Source: Gemmata sp. (lineage in GTDB: Bacteria > Planctomycetota > Planctomycetia > Gemmatales > Gemmataceae). From it: a DNA stretch of 64,000 bases. Shown here in pieces: positions 59,499 through 64,000 of the stretch. The stretch is taken from positions 1-64,000 of the forward strand of contig JANWYJ010000011.1 in the NCBI GenBank assembly GCA_025055115.1. The letters are read 5' to 3'. Made by a program: the position numbers and the translations under genes. Each line of letters opens with the position of its first letter. Position 1 is the first letter of the stretch. Below the pieces are notes generated by a model. That model saw nothing but the letters and a program-made list of their open reading frames with translations, had not been told where the DNA came from and did no database searches.

Positions 59499-60884
59499 AT
59501 GCCGGAACATCCAACAACCCCTCGTCTGTGGCGGATCGCTCTTGCGTTTGTGCTGGCGACTGTTGTTGTGACAGCCTACGCGATCCGCGATGCGGCCGCG
59601 GCACCTGTGCGGTCGATGCTGGGGGTAGTGGCGTTCCTTGTGCTAGCCTGCCTGTTGTCGAGGAACCTGCGGGCCATCAACTGGCGGACCGTCGGAGCGG
59701 GCTTTGCCTTGCAACTGATTCTGGCCGTTTTGATTCTGCGAGTACCGTGGGTGTATAGTTTTTTCCGGTCGATGAGCGAGGTGATCCAAAAATTCATTGA
59801 CTTCACGAATGAAGGAGCGGCCTTCGTCTTCGGACCACTGTTGAATGATGCCGCCTTGGAGAAAGGCCTGGCATTGCAGAATGGAGGAGGATTTATTTTC
59901 GTAGTCAAGGCGTTGCCCGCGGTCATCTTTGTGTCGTCCTTTTTCACCGTGATGTACTTTTTGGGCGTGTTGCAATTTGTGGTGAAGCTCTTGGCCCGGG
60001 TCATGGTTTGGGTGATGGGCACCAGTGGGGCCGAAACACTCAGTGCCACCGCGAACGTGTTCATGGGGCAAACAGAAGCTCCCCTGATTGTTCGGCCTTA
60101 TATCACGCGGATGACACGTTCGGAATTGCTAACCCTCATGGTGGGAGGCATGGCAACTATCTCGGGGGGAGTGATGGTCGCATACGTCGGTATGTTGAAC
60201 ACCATCGGCATGGGCGAGCAAGCCGTCGCGATTCTGGCGACCAGTGTCATGGCCGCACCCTGCGGCTTGTATATCGCCAAAATCCTGCTTCCCGAAACCG
60301 AAGAACCCGTCACCCGCGGCGACGTCAAAGTGGAGATACCGCAAAGCCATGCGAACGTTTTCGATGCGGCCGCCGAAGGGGCCAGCGAAGGGATGAAGTT
60401 GGTGCTGAACATTACTGCGATGCTGATTGCCTTCATCGCCTTTGTAGCCCTTGTTAATCACTTGTTGGCCCAATTGGACGCGACGTTCGGTGTTCAGCAA
60501 GCCCTGGGCCTGACCCGTCCGCTCAGTTTGCAGTTGATCTTCTCCTGGCTGTTTGCCCCCGTGGCGCTGTTGATGGGAGTATCCTCCGCCGATGTGCCCC
60601 AAGTGGGTGAGTTATTAGGAACAAAACTGGTGTTGAATGAATTTGTTGCCTATTTGATGCTTTCAACCCAATACGGCGGGCAATTGGAGCCGCGCTCGGT
60701 GGCGTTGACGGCCTTCGCTCTCACCGGTTTTGCCAATTTCGCTTCCATTGGGATTCAGTTGGGGGGTATTGGGGCGATGGCTCCAGAACGCCGGGGCGAA
60801 CTGGCCCAATTGGGGCTTCTGGCCCTCACCGGTGGCTTTCTAGCGACATTGATCAACTCCGCCGTCGCGGGGATGCTGATTTAG
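59499..60884 (+). CDS. NupC family concentrative nucleoside transporter
   Basis: 461 residues. The family frame is intact: three N-terminal helices, then EGAAFVFGPLL, FVVKALPAVIFVSSFFTVMY, a GQTEAPLIVRPYI segment, ELLTLMVGGMATISGGVMVA, and late VGMLNTIG. The motifs belong to CNT/NupC proteins that import nucleosides with H+ or Na+. A short disordered N-terminal segment precedes the first helix. It lies between the cytochrome gene and a convergent DinG helicase gene. Nucleosides imported would feed salvage; no metabolic partner is adjacent. Confidence 0.92.
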   Translation: MPEHPTTPRLWRIALAFVLATVVVTAYAIRDAAAAPVRSMLGVVAFLVLACLLSRNLRAINWRTVGAGFALQLILAVLILRVPWVYSFFRSMSEVIQKFIDFTNEGAAFVFGPLLNDAALEKGLALQNGGGFIFVVKALPAVIFVSSFFTVMYFLGVLQFVVKLLARVMVWVMGTSGAETLSATANVFMGQTEAPLIVRPYITRMTRSELLTLMVGGMATISGGVMVAYVGMLNTIGMGEQAVAILATSVMAAPCGLYIAKILLPETEEPVTRGDVKVEIPQSHANVFDAAAEGASEGMKLVLNITAMLIAFIAFVALVNHLLAQLDATFGVQQALGLTRPLSLQLIFSWLFAPVALLMGVSSADVPQVGELLGTKLVLNEFVAYLMLSTQYGGQLEPRSVALTAFALTGFANFASIGIQLGGIGAMAPERRGELAQLGLLALTGGFLATLINSAVAGMLI

Positions 60885-60905
60885 GTTACATCAACGGAGT
60901 TTGGC

Positions 60906-62936
60906 TCATCCCACGGAAGAGCGTGGCGATTTTGGTAGCCCTTCTTCTGACGTCACCTCCCGCCCGTCGATGAAACGGCGGGCGTTGGGCAGCGCATCGA
61001 GGAACAGTTTTCCATACGGTTTGGTCAGCACACGTGGGTCAAACAGCACGACGATACCGCGGTCGGACTGTGTACGAATGAGTCGCCCAAAACCTTGTTT
61101 GAGTTTGATCGCCGCTTGCGGCACTTGATAATCCCGGAAGGCGTTGCCGCCCGCTTGCGTGATCGCTTCTAAACGGGCTTCGGTCAGTGGGCGATCGGGC
61201 ACGGCAAAAGGTAATTTCGTGATAATCACGTTCGAAAGGGCCTCTCCGCGCACATCAACCCCTTGCCAGAAGCTATCCACGCCAAACAATACGGCATTTT
61301 TCGCTTCGCGGAATTGCTCGAGCAGTTTGGGTGTCGGTAAACCACTTCCTTGGACGAGTAACGTATAGCCGTGCTGGGCCAACCACGGTGCCAATTGCGC
61401 TGCCGCCCGGTTCAAAAAACTGTAACTGGTGAAGAGAACAAAAGCACGACCGCTGGTCTTGGCCACATACTCGGGAATTCGTCGCAGCACTTCGTCTTCG
61501 TAGCGGGCGGCTTGACTGGCGGGATCGGGCATGTTTTTGAACAAGTACAACGCGGCCTGCCGCGGATAGTCGAACGGGCTATCTAACAGCAAGGTGGGAC
61601 TTCCTTCCAACCCTAAGCGCTTTTGGAAATGCTCGAAACCCTCCGATCCCCCGATGGAAAGGGTCGCGCTGGTGAGGATGACCGTCGGCACTGTCTTGTA
61701 GAGTTGGTGTTGGAGGGCCGGCCCCACCTCAATCGGAGCACTGGCCAAGGTCACGCGGGGCTGCGGCCCTGGGCGGACGTCGACCCAGTACACCTGCCCT
61801 TCCAAGTCATGATGAAGCCACTCGGTCACGGCTCGGGCCAGGGCCAACAGGCGGTCGCCACGGCTGGTCAGTTCGAGGCGGTCGTCTTCGGAATCGCGAT
61901 TGTGGGCCAGTTCGTAGAGTGTTTCTCCCAGCTTGGAGAGTTCACGGCTGAGTGTATCCTCCACGGGGTGGGGTTGGCGAACACGGACGCTGCCGCTGGT
62001 GGATTGTGCCGCGCTGGAGCGCGGCTGACCTTGTTGCCATTGGTAAATCGTGACAAAGAATTGCTCGGCCGCGCGCCGGGTCAGCTCCAATTGGGTCACC
62101 GCGTCGCCATCACCCAAGGTGGCGAGGATGCCTTTGTGGGTTCGCGAAGAAAGCAGTTGGTTGAACAAGTATTCCAACCCGCCTTGTGACACGTGGATAC
62201 CCAGGTGATCGGCGGCGACATCTTCGAGGGTGTGGGCTTCATCGAATATTACGGCTTGATAATCCGGTAACACACCGCCCCCGGCACGACGTAAGGCCAA
62301 ATCGGTGAAAAAGAGGGCATGATTCACCACCAGGATATTTGCCCCAAAGACTTGCTTGCGCGCGCGGTAGTAGAAGCATTCGCTGTGCTGCGGGCATTTC
62401 CGACCCAGGCAGTTGCCACTATCGCTTTGGACCAGGTCCCAGACCGCCTCATGGGGTTGCAGGGGCAGATCGGACTTGCTGCCATCGGTCGTTTGCCGCG
62501 ACCAGCGGCCAATCCGGATGAGTTGGTCGATGGCTCCGGGCGAATCCAAAAGCGTATTGGCCTTGGTTTGCGCTAAGCGCAAGCGCCGCAGACTCAGATA
62601 GTTCCCTCGTCCCTTCACTAGAACCGCCCGGTAATCGCCCGGCAGTACCGATTCCAGAAAGGGAAGGTCTTTGTGGATGAGTTGTTCCTGGAGGCTGATG
62701 GTGTGTGTCGAAATGACGACGCGAAAATCCCGCCGGGCCTTGACCGCTTGAATCACCGGGACCAAATAGGCAAAGCTCTTCCCCACTCCTGTGCCCGCTT
62801 CGACTAGCAGCTTGTGCCCCTGCTCCAAAGCATGCGCCACCGCGTCGGCCATGGCTAACTGTTGCGGACGCGATTCAAAATCGGGGAATTTTTGGGCAAT
62901 GAGTCCGTGAGGCCCCAAAATGGTTCGTATCTCCAT
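60906..62936 (-). CDS. dinG: DinG family ATP-dependent DNA helicase
   Basis: 676 residues from ATG 62936; a longer open frame upstream carries no domain. The XPD-like helicase motifs are: Walker A VEAGTGVGKSFAYLVP (about 42-57), an iron-sulfur cysteine set CLGRKCPQHSEC, DEAH (IFDEAHTLEDVA), the LTSATLS motif and the final QGFGRLIRTQSDRG. DinG/XPD helicases unwind DNA 5'-3' with damage-linked roles, using the cluster as a wedge. It ends at 60906, converging with nupC, 21 bp from the nupC stop. Confidence 0.93.
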   Translation of the reverse strand: MEIRTILGPHGLIAQKFPDFESRPQQLAMADAVAHALEQGHKLLVEAGTGVGKSFAYLVPVIQAVKARRDFRVVISTHTISLQEQLIHKDLPFLESVLPGDYRAVLVKGRGNYLSLRRLRLAQTKANTLLDSPGAIDQLIRIGRWSRQTTDGSKSDLPLQPHEAVWDLVQSDSGNCLGRKCPQHSECFYYRARKQVFGANILVVNHALFFTDLALRRAGGGVLPDYQAVIFDEAHTLEDVAADHLGIHVSQGGLEYLFNQLLSSRTHKGILATLGDGDAVTQLELTRRAAEQFFVTIYQWQQGQPRSSAAQSTSGSVRVRQPHPVEDTLSRELSKLGETLYELAHNRDSEDDRLELTSRGDRLLALARAVTEWLHHDLEGQVYWVDVRPGPQPRVTLASAPIEVGPALQHQLYKTVPTVILTSATLSIGGSEGFEHFQKRLGLEGSPTLLLDSPFDYPRQAALYLFKNMPDPASQAARYEDEVLRRIPEYVAKTSGRAFVLFTSYSFLNRAAAQLAPWLAQHGYTLLVQGSGLPTPKLLEQFREAKNAVLFGVDSFWQGVDVRGEALSNVIITKLPFAVPDRPLTEARLEAITQAGGNAFRDYQVPQAAIKLKQGFGRLIRTQSDRGIVVLFDPRVLTKPYGKLFLDALPNARRFIDGREVTSEEGLPKSPRSSVG

Positions 62937-63105
62937 ATGCCGATTGTGGCGAAATTCCCAACGCAGGAAAAGGTCGGTTGCGTTTGAACCCGAGAAAAAA
63001 ACTCGGGTAGTGCCCCGATCAAGGCGGGGTAAGCCCGTTGCGATTCGGTGGTCCATCCCGCGCCAGCTGCGGCTTGTCACGGACCAATAATAAGCCCGAG
63101 GCCTA

Positions 63106-64000
63106 TCACGAAACGATGATTTGATGGAGTTGTCGCAACATCGACCACACTTCGCGGCCGATACAATGGCCGGCGGCATAGCCGGCGATGAATAGGACCG
63201 TGGCCAATCCCAGCAGAACGCCGCGGCGGCGGCGTATTTGTTCCTGAGCCTGTTGGGCGATGCAATCGGCATAAAATTCCGCCACTTGGGCACGCTCTTC
63301 GGCGGCCTCTTTGGCCTGTCGATCTTCCCAGGCGAGCCGTTGAGCCTCCTCGGCCTTGGCTACCGAGGCAGCCCATTCCTGCTCGGCGACCATCAAGCGG
63401 GTTTCAACCCCCAAGCGGTGCGCGGCCAAAAGTCGGGCCACTTCGCCCGCATGGGCCGGGCGATCGTCGGGAAACCGCGACAAGCAGCGGCAGGCCAACT
63501 CAATCAAGGGCGCATCCGCACCACAGCGGGCCAACCGTTCCCGGCACTCTTGGAGATCGCCCTCGCGGGCACGTCGTAGTACGGTAAGGGCATCCGTCCC
63601 GGTGTAAGGCGGTTCCCCAGTCAGAATGGCTGCCAAAATACCGCCCAGTGCGAAAACATCGGCCCGGGCATCGACCCGGTCCCATTCACCCCGGGCTTGC
63701 TCGGGAGGCATGAACTGCGGTGTGCCCATGGCTTGGCCAATCAGAGTCGCTGAGGCCCGGCTGTGGCAGGTTAAAACGCCCCGTGGCAGTGCGGCGTGCT
63801 CCCCAGTACCGATTTTGGCCAACCCCCAATCCATCACTTGAACTTCGCCAAAAGGACCCACCATGATATTCGATGGCTTCAGATCGCGATGAATGATGCC
63901 GCGACTATGGGCATAGGCCACGGCGTGGCAGACTTGTTCAAAAACGCTCATCAACCCGGTGTATTCCACCGCGGTTATATCCAATTCTCCGGCCGATTGC
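63106..64000 (-). CDS. Ser/Thr protein kinase, N-terminus outside the window
   Basis: The frame is open to the window end, so the N-terminal lobe is missing. The visible part has the catalytic loop HRDLKPSN, DWG in place of DFG (VQVMDWGLAK), MPPEQARGEW, and the DVFALGGIL helix. After the kinase domain come a coiled helix (WAASVAKAEEAQRLAWEDRQ) and one membrane helix near the end (GVLLGLATVLFIAGYAAGHC), with a short outer tail. The DWG variant occurs in other planctomycete kinases. Likely a membrane-bound signalling kinase. Confidence 0.85.
   Translation of the reverse strand, partial: QSAGELDITAVEYTGLMSVFEQVCHAVAYAHSRGIIHRDLKPSNIMVGPFGEVQVMDWGLAKIGTGEHAALPRGVLTCHSRASATLIGQAMGTPQFMPPEQARGEWDRVDARADVFALGGILAAILTGEPPYTGTDALTVLRRAREGDLQECRERLARCGADAPLIELACRCLSRFPDDRPAHAGEVARLLAAHRLGVETRLMVAEQEWAASVAKAEEAQRLAWEDRQAKEAAEERAQVAEFYADCIAQQAQEQIRRRRGVLLGLATVLFIAGYAAGHCIGREVWSMLRQLHQIIVS

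Noticed and set aside
62937-63293. An N-terminal extension of the DinG-like helicase
   Set aside because: The extra 119 residues have no domain and the ATG at 62936 starts the normal helicase sequence.

Overview
The window reads as chromosomal DNA of a planctomycete, most probably of the Gemmata/Thermogemmata group (order Gemmatales). This is inferred from gene content, not from a marker gene: a giant tandem UvrA, a PA14/multihaem cytochrome c protein, a secreted WD40 protein, a DUF1573 protein, an NHL-repeat protein, Hanks-type kinases with extra domains, an HDOD histidine kinase and paired ECF sigma/anti-sigma genes. DNA is moderately GC-rich, genes are mostly monocistronic or in short operons, and starts are often ATG or GTG with a recognisable purine-rich ribosome site. 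No rRNA, complete insertion sequence or canonical CRISPR array was seen. One tRNA (initiator Met) is present.

Layout. 1-838: non-coding, with short direct and inverted repeats. 839-3717: a compact three-gene operon that looks like a piece of a type III CRISPR accessory locus. It holds a small membrane-anchored protein with a SAVED/CARF-like sensor half, a Cas6-family RNA endonuclease, and a CARF plus PD-(D/E)XK nuclease of the Card1/Can2 (DUF1887) kind. Cas10 and an array are not in the window. 3895-9912: solitary ECF-like sigma factor, a roughly 1 kb repeat-rich non-coding stretch, WD40 protein, replicative helicase DnaB. 10123-17049: two secreted planctomycete proteins (one transglutaminase-like), tRNA-iMet, and an anti-sigma/ECF sigma pair. 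17252-24295: tandem UvrA. 24427-34673: secreted serine-less hydrolase-like protein, zinc-ribbon membrane protein, NHL protein, pyruvate carboxylase, DUF1573 protein, ComF. 34830-37238: response regulator (HTH then receiver) and HDOD histidine kinase. 37835-49324: MnmG, membrane Ser/Thr kinase, an AT-rich small gene, phosphohexomutase, monohaem c-type protein, Rad52-like annealing protein, small secreted protein, NAD-dependent sugar epimerase, metallophosphoesterase, extremely acidic protein. 49712-56143: CREST-type membrane protein, UxaE-like tagaturonate epimerase followed by a fructuronate reductase-like SDR, Rieske oxygenase, RarD-type exporter, M24 peptidase. 56255-64000: PA14/pentahaem protein, NupC nucleoside transporter, DinG-type helicase, and a Ser/Thr kinase cut by the window end.

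Two things stand out. First, the 839-3717 operon couples a probable ring-nucleotide-activated nuclease and a probable ring-nucleotide-activated membrane protein to a Cas6. Second, intergenic DNA holds at least eight unrelated direct-repeat pairs whose copies start 69-74 bp apart; in the clearest cases about 35-37 bp is duplicated around about 35-38 bp of unique DNA. That is the geometry expected of one CRISPR repeat-spacer-repeat unit, but with a different 'repeat' each time. This could mean off-target Cas1-Cas2 spacer integration. The idea is an inference and has specific tests given in the findings.
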